Source: SZUA-36 sp963774415
GTDB taxonomy: Bacteria > Pseudomonadota > Gammaproteobacteria > Xanthomonadales > SZUA-36
Length of the DNA: 64,000 nt
Direction of reading: 5' to 3'
Assembly (NCBI GenBank): GCA_963774415.1
Contig: CAVZEU010000008.1
Coordinates: 62,001-126,000, forward strand
In this document: piece after piece, positions 28,153-37,192 of the stretch
Position numbering within the stretch: the first letter of the stretch is position 1
Layout of the letters: each line of letters opens with the position of its first letter
Position numbers and translations under genes: made by a program
The notes under the pieces: generated by a model
Database searches by the model: none
What the model was told of the DNA's origin: nothing
The model's input: only the letters and a program-made list of their open reading frames with translations

Positions 28153-28851
28153 TCACGCCGGCTCGCCCACTGGGCCGGATTTGAAATCGGGGCGGACGTC
28201 GCTTGCCCCGGCCTCGAGCAGGCGGCGTGCCGCCGTACCGGTTGCAATGCCGACGAACCGCCAGCCCAGTTCCTGGCTGGCACGGTAGTCCCAACAACCG
28301 TCGCCGAAGTAAACATATGCCGGGCCTGGGTGCGCTTGCGGGCCGCTGATCCGCCTGGCCGCGATCCGCATGATCGATACGCGGTCGCTGGAGTCGTCGG
28401 CGCTGGCCAGCGGCAGGCCGAAGCGGTCAAGCCCCGCCAAACGCAGCTTCAGGCGCGCCGTGTGGCCCCAGCCGCCGGTGGCGATCCCGGCCCATTCCCG
28501 CGGGCTGGCGCGGACGCCTTGCAGCCAGTCTTCGACACCCGGCAGCGGCCGAAAGCATGCGGGGTCTTCCTGGTAGGCGGATTTGGTCAGGCGCAGGAAT
28601 TCCTGTTTGATGAAACGGGTCTCCTCTGCGCTGGGCGGCCGGCCCAGCCGGCTGAGGCACCATTCCTGCAGGATGCCGCTGTCGGTGACGTGGGTGAAAG
28701 TATGCAAATCCGGCGCCTGACCGCGCTTGCCGAAACAGGCGAAGACCGCCTGCCAGTAGCAGCGGTTGTCGATGCGGGCGCTGGGTATCAGCGTGCCGTC
28801 GATGTCGAGGATGTAGACCCGGTCTGTGCTGTTGGCCTGTCGAGGCGGCAT
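28153..28851 (-). CDS. HAD-superfamily phosphatase
   Basis: A 232-residue haloacid dehalogenase-type hydrolase. Motif I is ILDIDGTLIPS at residues 13-23, with a helical cap domain after it, motif II around GIATGGWG, and motif IV as YFGDGCWDY with the metal-binding Asp. HAD phosphatases of this type act on small phosphorylated metabolites such as phosphoglycolate. The frame runs further upstream but the ATG at 28851 gives a normal N terminus. It is divergent from the MBL-fold gene. The substrate is unknown. Confidence 0.87.
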   Translation of the reverse strand: MPPRQANSTDRVYILDIDGTLIPSARIDNRCYWQAVFACFGKRGQAPDLHTFTHVTDSGILQEWCLSRLGRPPSAEETRFIKQEFLRLTKSAYQEDPACFRPLPGVEDWLQGVRASPREWAGIATGGWGHTARLKLRLAGLDRFGLPLASADDSSDRVSIMRIAARRISGPQAHPGPAYVYFGDGCWDYRASQELGWRFVGIATGTAARRLLEAGASDVRPDFKSGPVGEPA

Positions 28852-28894
28852 TGTGTTATGTTGCCCGACCGGGAACCAATACGGAAGCGGGAAT

Positions 28895-29851
28895 ATGCCC
28901 CGAAACGAATGCATCAGCGTCAACGAATACGGCGGGGGCGTGCTGGCGATCGACGCCGGTTTCGTGCGCGAATACATGGCGGCCTGTTATCTGCTGGAGG
29001 CGCAGAGCGAGGCGGCATTTTTGGAGGTGGGCACCAACGCCAGCACGCCGCGGCTGATGCAGGTCCTGGAGAACCGGGGCTGGCGGCCGCAGGATGTGCG
29101 TTACGTGATCGTCACCCATGTGCACCTGGATCATGCCGGTGGCGCCGGCAGCCTGATGCAACGGCTGCCGAACGCGGAATTCTTGGTGCACCCGTACGGT
29201 GCGCGCCACATGATTGACCCGGCCAGGCTGGAGGCCAGCGCCCGTTCGGTCTACGGCGACGAACTTTTCGATGAGATTTACGGCGCGCTGGTGCCGGTTC
29301 CGGCCGAACGGGTGCGCACCATGGACGATGGCAGCGAGGCCCGGCTCGGCAACCGCACGTTGCGGTTCGTGGATACCCCGGGACACGCGCGCCACCATTT
29401 CTGTGTTCACGACAGCCTCACCAATGGCTGGTTCAGCGGCGACACCTTCGGCCTGTCCTACCGCGAGTTCGACACCGCGCAAGGCCCGTTCGTCTTTCCG
29501 ACGACAACGCCGGTGCAATTCGACCCGGATGCCTTGCGGGCGTCGCTGCAGAAGTTGTTGGACGTCAAGCCGGATTGGATGTACCTGACCCATTACGGCC
29601 GGGTGGGAGACCTCGACAGGCTGCATGCGCAGATGCTGGCGGGTGTGGACAAACTGGTGGCCATCGCGGAGGCCTGCGAGCACGTCCCCGACCGCAGCCA
29701 GAAGATCGAGGCCGAAATCCATGACTGGCTGATGCAGGACCTGCGCGGACACGGCGTCAGCCTGAGCGATGAAAAGTGTGCCGAGCTGTTGCGGACCGAT
29801 GTCGTGCTCAACACCCAGGGACTCGAATTCTGGCTGGACCACCGCCGGTAA
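28895..29851 (+). CDS. MBL-fold metallo-hydrolase
   Basis: A 318-residue metallo-beta-lactamase-fold enzyme. The zinc-binding THVHLDHAGG motif is near residue 69, with a third His in DTPGHARHH near 164, an Asp in SGDTFGLSY near 184 and a final His in LTHYG near 231. The C-terminal ~80 residues are helical. The start is preceded by GGAAGCGGGA. The pattern fits the subgroup with flavodiiron-like or glyoxalase II-like chemistry, but the substrate cannot be told. It is divergent from the HAD phosphatase; the two may share a promoter region of about 40 bp. Confidence 0.9.
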   Translation: MPRNECISVNEYGGGVLAIDAGFVREYMAACYLLEAQSEAAFLEVGTNASTPRLMQVLENRGWRPQDVRYVIVTHVHLDHAGGAGSLMQRLPNAEFLVHPYGARHMIDPARLEASARSVYGDELFDEIYGALVPVPAERVRTMDDGSEARLGNRTLRFVDTPGHARHHFCVHDSLTNGWFSGDTFGLSYREFDTAQGPFVFPTTTPVQFDPDALRASLQKLLDVKPDWMYLTHYGRVGDLDRLHAQMLAGVDKLVAIAEACEHVPDRSQKIEAEIHDWLMQDLRGHGVSLSDEKCAELLRTDVVLNTQGLEFWLDHRR

Positions 29852-29857
29852 GCGGTC

Positions 29858-30355
29858 CTACGGGGAAGTAACGGTCGCCCAGGCTTCGAGCTTGGCGGCG
29901 TAGTCCAGGGCGGCATTGGCGGGGCTGGTCGATGGCAGCGTGTGCAAGAGCAACTCGGCGTCGAGACCGGGCAGAACACGTTGCCTGAACAGGCTGGCGG
30001 CCTTCTGGCCATTAAAGTAGACACGCCCGATGCCCGGCTGCTCTTTGAAAAACCGTTGAAAGTCGTTGTTCTTCAGGCCCTCGGTCTCGATGGCGGAATC
30101 GAGACTGCCCGGGCGGCGGCAGCTGGCGATCACGTCCCACAGGGCGATGCCGGCGGCGTTCAGCCGGTCGACGCGCTCCGCGTAGGCCAGTTCAGGCCCG
30201 GCACCGACGAGGTCGCCCATGATGCGCCAGAACGCGTTACGCGGAAACGCGTAGTATTGGCCGGCCTCGAGCGACGCCACGCTCGGTATGGAGCCGAGAA
30301 TCAAGCGGCTCGCATGGGGGCCGCACAGAGGGGGAAAGCCGTGGATTCGTGCCAT
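29858..30355 (-). CDS. Hypoxanthine-DNA glycosylase (UDG superfamily family 6)
   Basis: A 165-residue DNA-deoxyinosine glycosylase that removes hypoxanthine arising from adenine deamination. Family motifs are LILGSIPSVASLEAGQYYA near residue 18 with the following FPRNAFWRIMG, the internal VIASCRRPGSLDSAI, and LPSTSPANA near the C terminus, which correspond to motifs of family 6 (HDG). The gene is convergent with the MBL-fold gene and its start faces the small gene at 30412. Confidence 0.88.
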   Translation of the reverse strand: MARIHGFPPLCGPHASRLILGSIPSVASLEAGQYYAFPRNAFWRIMGDLVGAGPELAYAERVDRLNAAGIALWDVIASCRRPGSLDSAIETEGLKNNDFQRFFKEQPGIGRVYFNGQKAASLFRQRVLPGLDAELLLHTLPSTSPANAALDYAAKLEAWATVTSP

Positions 30356-30411
30356 GGGCGTTACGCTAACATAATATAATGGACGGGCTGAAGAGCAGCG
30401 GAGGCGGTGCT

Positions 30412-30786
30412 ATGGCAGAGCAGAAGTTATCGGCATCGACGCGCGCCGGACTGGTTCGGCGCGTAATTGTATTTCAACTGAAGTTGATGGTGGACGGCCT
30501 GCGCGACGTCGTGCTGGTGCCGATGGCGTTCCTCGCCGGCCTCGTCGGCTTGCTCCGGGGCGGTGAAGACCCGCAACGGGAGTTTCGCATGGTCATCGGG
30601 TTGGGGCTGCGTTCCGAGCGCTGGATCGACCTGTTTGGTCAACACGAAGCGGACGCGGCTGGCGATGGCGGCGGTTCCGGCTCGATGGACACGGTGGTGG
30701 CGACGCTCGAGCAGCGGCTGAAAAACAAATACCGCGGTGCCGGAAAAGACGCCGACGGCGCTGCCGGCCCGGACGGCCAGCCGTGA
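30412..30786 (+). CDS. Small protein with one membrane segment, unknown function
   Basis: Not recognised. The 124-residue protein has one hydrophobic segment at about residues 30-52 (VVLVPMAFLAGLVGLL) flanked by charged residues, then a Gly/Asp-rich linker and a C-terminal coiled-coil-like stretch MDTVVATLEQRLKNKY. The ATG at 30412 is chosen because GGAGG lies just upstream; an ATG at 30379 is also in frame. The nearby CBS-domain gene is on the opposite strand. Confidence 0.75.
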   Translation: MAEQKLSASTRAGLVRRVIVFQLKLMVDGLRDVVLVPMAFLAGLVGLLRGGEDPQREFRMVIGLGLRSERWIDLFGQHEADAAGDGGGSGSMDTVVATLEQRLKNKYRGAGKDADGAAGPDGQP

Positions 30787-30918
30787 TTTCCGGCAGGGTC
30801 GTCAACCCGGTTTCTTCAGCACCTGCCGCTCCACGGTTCAGTCGGCGTTCGCGCCCCGTCGGGCCCAGCGGAAATGTCCAACGCCCGTGGTAATGACGAC
30901 CCGCCCGGGCATTGCGGA

Positions 30919-31353
30919 TCAGTACGTACCGGTAATGTACTCGTTGAGCTGCTTGATCTCGGATTCCTTTTCTTCCAGCAGGCGCTTGACCAGGTCGCCG
31001 ATCGAAATGATACCGAGCAGTTCGTTGTCCTTGACCACTGGCAGGTGGCGACAGTGACAGGTGGTCATGGTCTCCATGCACTGCTGCACGGAATCGGACG
31101 GATCGGCGGTGATCACCGGTGAGGTCATGACGTCGCCGACCTTCGTCTTCCGGGATGACAGCGATTTCAACGCAATTTTCTGTAGGTAATCACGCTCGGT
31201 GAATATGCCCGTGATGGCGTCGTCATGCTGCACCAGCACGGCGCCGATATTGACTTCGGCCATCAGGCTGATGGCGTCGAAAACCGTGTCGTTGACGTCG
31301 ACCGAAAGGACCATCCCCCCCTTTTGATCGAGAATCTTGGAAATTGTGATCAT
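30919..31353 (-). CDS. CBS domain pair protein
   Basis: A 144-residue protein made of two CBS motifs, the usual Bateman module that binds adenosyl ligands such as AMP, ATP or SAM. The first spans about residues 8-62 (IGAVLVQHDDAITGIFTERDYLQK), the second about 73-130 (HLPVVKDNELLGIISIGDLVK). The tail is a helix (LLEEKESEIKQLNEYI). No effector domain is attached, so it likely regulates another protein in trans. Confidence 0.93.
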   Translation of the reverse strand: MITISKILDQKGGMVLSVDVNDTVFDAISLMAEVNIGAVLVQHDDAITGIFTERDYLQKIALKSLSSRKTKVGDVMTSPVITADPSDSVQQCMETMTTCHCRHLPVVKDNELLGIISIGDLVKRLLEEKESEIKQLNEYITGTY

Positions 31354-31428
31354 GAGAACAAGCCCGAATCAAACCCTTCTCACTTAGTCTAGTCGACACC
31401 GGCGAAATTTCAATGCGGATGTTGGCGG

Positions 31429-31722
31429 TCAGTCCCTGCGCTTGGAAATGACGGTGTATTCCGCGTCGATGGCATCGTCTCGCGCCGCGGTTGCGCCGGC
31501 ACGCCGGCCCGTCGCCGGGTCGATGCCCTGTTTCTTCAGTGCGCGCCTGATCCAGGCGATCCTGGCCCACAGCACCAGGGCAGCGACCAGGCCGAGGCCG
31601 GCAACGACAATCAAGGCCGCCATTCCGAGCATGAAAGCGCCGGTCAGCGCCAGGGCCACGAAAATGGTGGCCAGGATGCGCGTTAACGGGTTTTGCGGCG
31701 GCGGACTGATGTAATATGGCAT
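31429..31722 (-). CDS. Small membrane protein, unknown function
   Basis: A 97-residue protein with two adjacent hydrophobic segments (residues ~13-33 and 36-56) and a basic, polar C-terminal tail of about 40 residues ([16 protein letters not shown]). No family recognised. It is divergent from the DUF1538 cluster, separated by 66 bp, and could share its control region. Confidence 0.75.
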   Translation of the reverse strand: MPYYISPPPQNPLTRILATIFVALALTGAFMLGMAALIVVAGLGLVAALVLWARIAWIRRALKKQGIDPATGRRAGATAARDDAIDAEYTVISKRRD

Positions 31723-31788
31723 GAAGGAACGGTCATATTCTGGCTGGCGGTTCTGAGTATATTGGGCCCATGGGGCGGAGAGTCAACT

Positions 31789-32523
31789 ATGTTCGAAGTC
31801 CTGAGACAGTCGTGGCGTTCCCTGCGCGACAGTTTCCTGGACCTGGTTCCCATCGTGGCGGTGGTGATGTTTTTCCAGTTCGCGGTGCTGCAACAACCTC
31901 TGCCGGGACCGGGGAAGTTGCTCGGCGGCGCCGTCATGGTGCTGCTGGGGCTCGCATTCTTCGTCAACGGATTGAAACTGGCGCTGTTTCCCCTGGGGGA
32001 GGACCTGGCGTTTAATTTCGTGCGCGCGGGGCGGCTTTCATGGTTGTTTTTGTTTGCCTTCACACTGGGTTTTGGCACCACGGTGGCCGAACCCGCATTG
32101 ATCGCGATCTGTAACGAGGCCGCCGCCGTCGCAGCCGACGGCGGTGTCATCGGAGCCACCGGGAAAGCCATGCAGCAGTATGCGATGGGGTTGCGCCTGA
32201 GCGTGGCCGTGGCCGTCGGCGTCGCGCTCGTGATCGGCGTGCTCAGGATTCTGAAGGGCTGGCCGCTGCAGTACCTGATCATCGGCGGCTATGTCGGCGT
32301 CATGGTCATGACCTATTTTGCGCCGCGTGAGATCATCGGCATTGCCTATGATTCCGGCGGCGTGACCACGTCCACGGTAACGGTGCCGCTGGTCGCCGCG
32401 CTCGGCGTCGGCCTGGCCAGCAGCATTCGCGGCCGCGACCCGATGCTGGATGGCTTCGGTCTGATCGCGCTGGCGTCATTGACGCCGATGATTTTCGTGA
32501 TGGCCTACGGGATGATCGTCTGA
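31789..32523 (+). CDS. DUF1538 membrane protein, copy 1
   Basis: A 244-residue membrane protein of the DUF1538 family, probably with seven or so transmembrane helices. Conserved pieces are [12 protein letters not shown] near residue 62, the [16 protein letters not shown] motif near 90, and [25 protein letters not shown] near 186, with a final [14 protein letters not shown]. The motifs recur in the next gene, so the two are paralogues and may form a heteromer. GGAGAG precedes the start, and its stop overlaps the next start (TGATG). The transported substrate is unknown. Confidence 0.9.
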   Translation: MFEVLRQSWRSLRDSFLDLVPIVAVVMFFQFAVLQQPLPGPGKLLGGAVMVLLGLAFFVNGLKLALFPLGEDLAFNFVRAGRLSWLFLFAFTLGFGTTVAEPALIAICNEAAAVAADGGVIGATGKAMQQYAMGLRLSVAVAVGVALVIGVLRILKGWPLQYLIIGGYVGVMVMTYFAPREIIGIAYDSGGVTTSTVTVPLVAALGVGLASSIRGRDPMLDGFGLIALASLTPMIFVMAYGMIV

Positions 32524-33308
32524 TGGACGCGGTCAGCGGCTTTGGTATGACCCTGCTTTCCTTGTTGCGCGACGTGCTGCCGATCATACTGATCCTGTTC
32601 GGCTTCCAGGTATTTGTTTTGCGCGAACGGGTGCGCAAGCCGCGACAGGTCATCGTCGGGCTGGTGATGACGGTGATCGGGCTGGCCCTGTTTCTCCGCG
32701 GTCTCGATCTGGCCCTGTTCCCGCTCGGCAAACTGATGGCGCAACAATTGACCGCGCCGGCTTTCGTTCACGCTGACGCCGCCTTGGCGCCGGTGCAGGC
32801 CGACTGGCATGACTACTACTGGGTCTACCTGTTTGCCGCCACCGTGGGCTTTGCGACGACGATCGCGGAGCCGTCACTGATCGCCGTGGCGATCAAGGCC
32901 AACCAGGTATCGGGCGGCATCGTGCACGTCAACGGGCTGCGCATCGCGGTGGCGCTGGGCGTGGCGGCCGGCGTTGCCCTGGGGTCGCTGCGAATCGTCA
33001 CCGGGACACCGTTGCACTGGTTTATCATCGCCGGCTACCTGGTGGTGATCGTGCAGGCATTGTTCACGCCCAAAAACATCGTGCCGCTGGCCTTTGACTC
33101 CGGCGGCGTGACGACATCGACCGTGACCGTGCCGTTGATCGCCGCACTGGGCCTGGGTTTGTCCGAAACCATACCCGGGCGCAGCCCGTTGCTCGACGGT
33201 TTTGGCCTGATCGCGTTCGCCAGTCTCTTTCCCATCGTCAGCGTCATGGCCTACGCCCAGCTCAGTGCCTGGCGGGCGCGCAGCGACAATGGTCGGGACA
33301 GGCCCTAG
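32523..33308 (+). CDS. DUF1538 membrane protein, copy 2
   Basis: A 261-residue paralogue of the preceding protein, sharing LALFPLGKLMAQ, VGFATTIAEPSLIAVAI and [25 protein letters not shown] at matching positions. About seven hydrophobic segments are visible. The start overlaps the previous stop by one base, so the two are coupled and presumably made in equal amounts. A PII-like gene follows after 50 bp with a strong ribosome binding site. Confidence 0.9.
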   Translation: MDAVSGFGMTLLSLLRDVLPIILILFGFQVFVLRERVRKPRQVIVGLVMTVIGLALFLRGLDLALFPLGKLMAQQLTAPAFVHADAALAPVQADWHDYYWVYLFAATVGFATTIAEPSLIAVAIKANQVSGGIVHVNGLRIAVALGVAAGVALGSLRIVTGTPLHWFIIAGYLVVIVQALFTPKNIVPLAFDSGGVTTSTVTVPLIAALGLGLSETIPGRSPLLDGFGLIAFASLFPIVSVMAYAQLSAWRARSDNGRDRP

Positions 33309-33358
33309 AATGATACCGGGGCCCTGGATAAAGGCCCCGCTTGCAAGGAGGAGATCTG

Positions 33359-33709
33359 ATGCATTTCAAATTGATCATCGTCATGGTCGAGGACACCAAA
33401 ACCCAGGACGTTCTGAGCGCCGCGAGAGAAGCGGGCGCAACCGGCGCGACGGTGCTGAACCAGGCCCGCGGTGAGGGCGTCATGCCGCCGAAAACCTTTC
33501 TGGGTTTGAGCATCAATGCGCAGGTAGACGTCATCATGATGCTGGTGGAAGAGCATCTGAGCCGCAAGATCATGGAGGCGATCGCAGCAATCGGCGAGTT
33601 CGACGAGACACCCGGCACCGGTATCTGTTTCCAACTCGACGTCGAAGACGCCATTGGCGTGCGTCACCAGATATCCGCGCTGACCGAGGTCCTGGAAGAC
33701 CAGGGCTGA
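33359..33709 (+). CDS. PII-like signal protein associated with DUF1538
   Basis: A 116-residue protein of the PII superfamily (ferredoxin-like trimer fold): FKLIIVMVEDTKTQDVLSAA at the start, GATGATVLNQARGEG for the T-loop region and VDVIMMLVEEHLSRKIMEAI in the second half. The canonical T-loop Tyr uridylylation site of GlnB/GlnK is absent, so it is a divergent PII that probably senses a nucleotide and controls the neighbouring DUF1538 pair, as GlnK controls AmtB. The ATG at 33359 follows AAGGAGGAG; an upstream in-frame codon at 33341 is less likely. Confidence 0.88.
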   Translation: MHFKLIIVMVEDTKTQDVLSAAREAGATGATVLNQARGEGVMPPKTFLGLSINAQVDVIMMLVEEHLSRKIMEAIAAIGEFDETPGTGICFQLDVEDAIGVRHQISALTEVLEDQG

Positions 33710-33710
33710 G

Positions 33711-34382
33711 TCAGGGCGGAGCCGTGCTGCGCTCGAACAACAGGTCGCGTATCTTGTGTCCTAAACGTCCGGCGCGTCTCTCGTACTTGGTCTCGGGCCG
33801 CCAATCCGGCCGCATGCAATAATCGCCCTGCACTGAAAGGTTGGTGAAATCAGGGCTTGCCCCAAGCACTTCCAGCATGTGATCGGCGTAGGGCTGCCAG
33901 TCGGTCGCCAGGTGCAGAACGCCGCCCGGTCTGATGCAGCGCGCCAGCAGGCGGACGAACGGGGGCTGGATCAGGCGCCGCTTGTGATGACGCTTCTTTG
34001 GCCACGGGTCGGGAAAATAGATTCGCACGGCGGCCAGGCTTGCTGCGGCTATGCGCTCTTGCAGGAAAGGAACCGCGTCGCTGGCGGCGATGCGGACATT
34101 TTCAATTGCATGCTCCTCGAGCGCCAGCAGCAGGTGGCCGATACCGGGGGGGTGCACCTCCACACCGATAAAATCCCGCTGCGGTTCGTTTTGCGCCATC
34201 TGCCGCAAGGATGCGCCATTGCCGAAGCCGATTTCCAGGATGACTTCCGAGTTGCGCCCGAACAGCGCTGCAAAATCAATGGGGCCGGTCCCGGGGGCCA
34301 CGCCGTAGCGCGGCAGAAGTTCGTCCAGTGCGCGTTTTTGCGCGTCGGTCAGGCGCCCCTGGCGCAGCACGAAGCTGCGCAC
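33711..34382 (-). CDS. trmB: tRNA (guanine-N7-)-methyltransferase
   Basis: Methylates G46 of tRNA with SAM. The 223-residue protein has ILEIGFGNGASLRQMA (SAM motif I) near residue 50, IGVEVHPPGIGHLL near 72, IRIYFPDPWPKKRHHKRRLIQPPFV (the TrmB signature) near 118, and a C-terminal TKYERRAGRLGHKIRDL motif. All family hallmarks are intact. It is convergent with the PII-like gene, with the stop codons 2 bp apart. Confidence 0.96.
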   Translation of the reverse strand: MRSFVLRQGRLTDAQKRALDELLPRYGVAPGTGPIDFAALFGRNSEVILEIGFGNGASLRQMAQNEPQRDFIGVEVHPPGIGHLLLALEEHAIENVRIAASDAVPFLQERIAAASLAAVRIYFPDPWPKKRHHKRRLIQPPFVRLLARCIRPGGVLHLATDWQPYADHMLEVLGASPDFTNLSVQGDYCMRPDWRPETKYERRAGRLGHKIRDLLFERSTAPP

Positions 34383-34414
34383 GGGGCGACGTTGGAGGCT
34401 GTTTTCGGTTTTGC

Positions 34415-35785
34415 TCAGTATGCTGGTACGTGCTTCGCGACGGTAGTGATCGTATCCACGTCATTGTACCAGTGGAAGAAGAAGTAGAAGAGCAAGGTAC
34501 ACATCACCAGCGTGGCCAGCATCGCCGGGGTGCCGTAGCGGAACCAGACCCACGGCGTAATCTGCAGTGAGGGGTCGTTCTCCTTCTTGGCCAGGCGTTC
34601 CGAGATGGTCACGATATACACGTTGGCCGTGGAGCCGATGTGGGTGCCGTTGCCGCCCATGCCCACGCCGGCGGCCAGCGCCCACCATAACGGCGTGACG
34701 TTGATCCCCTGGGCCTCCATGCCGAGCAGGATCGGTATCATCGCCGCGGTGAACGGGATGTTGTCGATCATCGCGGACAGGAAGGCCGCCACCCACAGCA
34801 GCACGATCGTGGCGGTGAGCAGGTCCTTTTGCACGAAGGGGATGATGAACTGCCCCAGGTAACGCAGAAAATGGCTGTGTTCGACCCCGCCGACGACGAT
34901 GAACAGCGAGATGAAAAAGATCAGCAGCGGAATCTCGACGTCTTCCATGGCGTGATCCATTTCGACTTTCCTGGCAATGAACAGCAGCAGCGTCAGGCCG
35001 GCGGCCGACACCATCCAGGGTTCCCAGCCGATCAGGTGGTGGGTCGTGAACAGGACCACCATGATACCGAGCACCAGCAACGACTGGTTCCAGAGTTTGC
35101 GGTCGGTGAATTCGACTTCGTCGGCGAACTCGTGGTCGGGCCGCTCGCTCAATTGCTTGCGGAACAATATGCGCAACATGACCAGCACGGCGATCCAAGC
35201 CGCAAACGTCATTTCGAACATGTGGTCGAGGAAGGTGTTGAAGTCGATGCCCTTGGCGGAACCGATCATCAGGTTGGGTGGATCACCGACCAGCGTGGCG
35301 ACGCCACCGGTATCGGAGAGCAGGGCCGCGGCCAGCAGGAACGGGATCGGCGAGACCTTCATCGAGCGCGAGATCAGGATGATCAGCGGGCCGAAGATCA
35401 CGACCGTGGTGACGTTGTCGAGCAGCAGCGACAGCACCGTCACGGAGGTGCCGAGCAGCACCAGCAACATGAACTGCCGGCCCTTGCTCTTGCGGGCCAT
35501 GTAGACCGCCAGCGCCTCGAAGCCGCCGGTCGGAATCATGATCGACACGATCGCCATCATGCAGCCGAGCAGAAACACGACGTTCCAGTCGATGGCTTTG
35601 ACGGCCAGTTCGGAGTTGTAAAAACCGTAATACTGCCCGGCGATAATCATCAGGATGGCGCCCATCATGGCAAACTTGGCCCGATGGAAGCCGTGCAGCG
35701 ATTCAGTGAAGATCCCGAGGAAGGTCAGGGCCAGGATAATGCCTGACACCATCATCGAATCGTTCATGACAAGCAGTTCTGTCAT
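34415..35785 (-). CDS. nhaD: Na+/H+ antiporter, NhaD type (ArsB/NhaD family)
   Basis: A 456-residue inner-membrane protein with about 11-12 hydrophobic helices. Family motifs include FLLGCMMAIVSIMIPTGGFEALA near residue 72, LLDNVTTVVIFGPLIILI near 120, the ALLSDTGGVATLVGDPPNLMIG signature near 153 and the C-terminal LAAGVGMGGNGTHIGSTANV. NhaD exports Na+ (and Li+) in exchange for protons and is common in marine and haloalkaliphilic bacteria. The related ArsB arsenite pumps and other SLC13-like carriers are the alternatives. It is divergent from metK. Confidence 0.88.
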   Translation of the reverse strand: MTELLVMNDSMMVSGIILALTFLGIFTESLHGFHRAKFAMMGAILMIIAGQYYGFYNSELAVKAIDWNVVFLLGCMMAIVSIMIPTGGFEALAVYMARKSKGRQFMLLVLLGTSVTVLSLLLDNVTTVVIFGPLIILISRSMKVSPIPFLLAAALLSDTGGVATLVGDPPNLMIGSAKGIDFNTFLDHMFEMTFAAWIAVLVMLRILFRKQLSERPDHEFADEVEFTDRKLWNQSLLVLGIMVVLFTTHHLIGWEPWMVSAAGLTLLLFIARKVEMDHAMEDVEIPLLIFFISLFIVVGGVEHSHFLRYLGQFIIPFVQKDLLTATIVLLWVAAFLSAMIDNIPFTAAMIPILLGMEAQGINVTPLWWALAAGVGMGGNGTHIGSTANVYIVTISERLAKKENDPSLQITPWVWFRYGTPAMLATLVMCTLLFYFFFHWYNDVDTITTVAKHVPAY

Positions 35786-35898
35786 CGTGCGTTATCTCCG
35801 GGTGTCGTGATTTTACAGAGGAGAAAAAGTAAGGGCGTATTATGCACCGAACCGCGCAATGTTCACAATTGAAGGCCAACTCAGGGCCAAAGCGTTTC

Positions 35899-35926
35899 GT
35901 TGCGGCCGGCGGGTGCAATCCGCAAC
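35899..35926 (+). promoter_or_regulatory. Perfect dyad GTTGCGG/CCGCAAC upstream of metK
   Basis: GTTGCGG at 35899-35905 is the exact reverse complement of CCGCAAC at 35920-35926, with a 14-bp spacer. It lies about 67 bp before the metK start. It could be part of a structured leader or an operator. It does not match the known SAM-I, SAM-II or SAH riboswitch consensus by eye. Confidence 0.5.
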
Positions 35927-35940
35927 GGCTTCGCGTAAAC

Positions 35941-35970
35941 TATATCTCTTAATCCGAATAAAGAGATATA
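35941..35970 (+). promoter_or_regulatory. Perfect A+T-rich dyad before metK, candidate operator
   Basis: TATATCTCTT (35941-35950) and AAGAGATATA (35961-35970) are exact reverse complements with a 10-bp spacer, ending 22 bp before the metK start and just before its GGAG ribosome binding site. The A+T-rich sequence stands out from the G+C-rich surroundings. SAM-cycle genes of several proteobacteria are controlled by the ArsR-family regulator SahR through A+T-rich palindromes near metK or ahcY, so a SahR-type operator is a reasonable guess. No regulator gene is seen nearby. Confidence 0.6.
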
Positions 35971-35992
35971 TAGTCTTGGAGTTAATGCAGAT

Positions 35993-37174
35993 ATGAGTAA
36001 CTACCTGTTTACATCGGAATCCGTTTCCGAAGGACATCCGGACAAGGTTGCCGACCAGATTTCGGACGCGGTGCTCGATGCGATCATAGAAGAGGACATC
36101 AAGTCGGGTACGGAGCATCCGTCGCACGTCGCCTGTGAGACTTTCGTCAAAACCGGTGTGGCTATCGTCGGCGGTGAAATTACCACCGATGCATGGGTCG
36201 ACCTGGAACAGATCATCCGCAAGGTCATTGTCGATATCGGATACGATTCCTCGGAGGTCGGCTTTGACGGCCATACCTGCGGTGTGATCAACATCATCGG
36301 TAAGCAGTCCCGCGACATCAATCGGGGCGTCAGCAGGGCCGAACCGGAACAGCAGGGCGCCGGCGACCAGGGCCTGATGTTCGGTTACGCCACCAGCGAA
36401 ACCGACGTATTGATGCCCGCGCCGATTTACTATGCCCACGAATTGGTCAAAAAGCAGGCGCAAGTGCGCCGTGAGTCCAGCGGCGGGCGGCGTCATCTGC
36501 GCCCGGACGCCAAGAGCCAGGTGACATTTCGCTACGAGGACGGCGTGCCGGTGGGTATCGAATCGGTCGTGCTCTCGACCCAGCACACGGCCGATTCGCA
36601 GTACGCGGACATCCGCGAACTGGTGATGGAGGAAATCATCAAACCGGTGCTGCCCGCCAACTGGCTGGACACGGGCACCCAGTACCACATCAACCCGACC
36701 GGCCGCTTTGAAATCGGCGGACCGGTGGGCGACGCCGGGCTGACCGGCCGCAAAATCATCGTTGACACCTATGGCGGTATGGCGCGTCACGGCGGTGGCG
36801 CCTTCTCAGGCAAGGACCCGTCCAAGGTGGACCGTTCCGCCGCCTACGCCGCGCGTTACGTGGCCAAGAACCTCGTCAGCGCGGGGCTGGCGGAGCGCGT
36901 GGAGATCCAGGTTTCCTACGCCATTGGCGTTGCCGAGCCCACATCGATCAGCGTCGAGACCTTCGGCACCGAGCACGTTGCGGTGGAGCGTATCGAAGCG
37001 CTGGTGAGGGAGCATTTCGACCTGACCCCTTATGGGATCATCACCCGCCTCGATTTGATCAAACCGATCTACCTGCCGCTGGCCGCATACGGGCACCTCG
37101 GCAGGGAAGACCTGGACGTCAGTTGGGAGAAAACGGATAAAGCGGACGAGCTGCGCGCTGCAGCCGGCCTTTGA
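35993..37174 (+). CDS. metK: S-adenosylmethionine synthase
   Basis: Makes SAM from methionine and ATP. The 393-residue protein begins [20 protein letters not shown] and has the [12 protein letters not shown] motif near residue 120, the conserved [19 protein letters not shown] loop near 264, and TDKADELR at the end. All substrate-binding motifs are intact. It is first in a tight metK-ahcY-metF operon. A weak GGAG precedes the start. Confidence 0.98.
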   Translation: MSNYLFTSESVSEGHPDKVADQISDAVLDAIIEEDIKSGTEHPSHVACETFVKTGVAIVGGEITTDAWVDLEQIIRKVIVDIGYDSSEVGFDGHTCGVINIIGKQSRDINRGVSRAEPEQQGAGDQGLMFGYATSETDVLMPAPIYYAHELVKKQAQVRRESSGGRRHLRPDAKSQVTFRYEDGVPVGIESVVLSTQHTADSQYADIRELVMEEIIKPVLPANWLDTGTQYHINPTGRFEIGGPVGDAGLTGRKIIVDTYGGMARHGGGAFSGKDPSKVDRSAAYAARYVAKNLVSAGLAERVEIQVSYAIGVAEPTSISVETFGTEHVAVERIEALVREHFDLTPYGIITRLDLIKPIYLPLAAYGHLGREDLDVSWEKTDKADELRAAAGL

Positions 37175-37192
37175 ACATCAGGAGTGAAACCA

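Noticed and set aside
28008..28181. Small plus-strand frame of about 57 codons (MREEEIPLAAISAV...)
   Set aside because: No ribosome binding site and no family match; it overlaps the end of the HAD gene by about 28 bp. Possible but not supported.
35786..35992. SAM or SAH riboswitch before metK
   Set aside because: I looked for the conserved parts of SAM-I, SAM-II and SAH aptamers and found none; only two dyads remain. A structural search is needed to exclude a divergent form.
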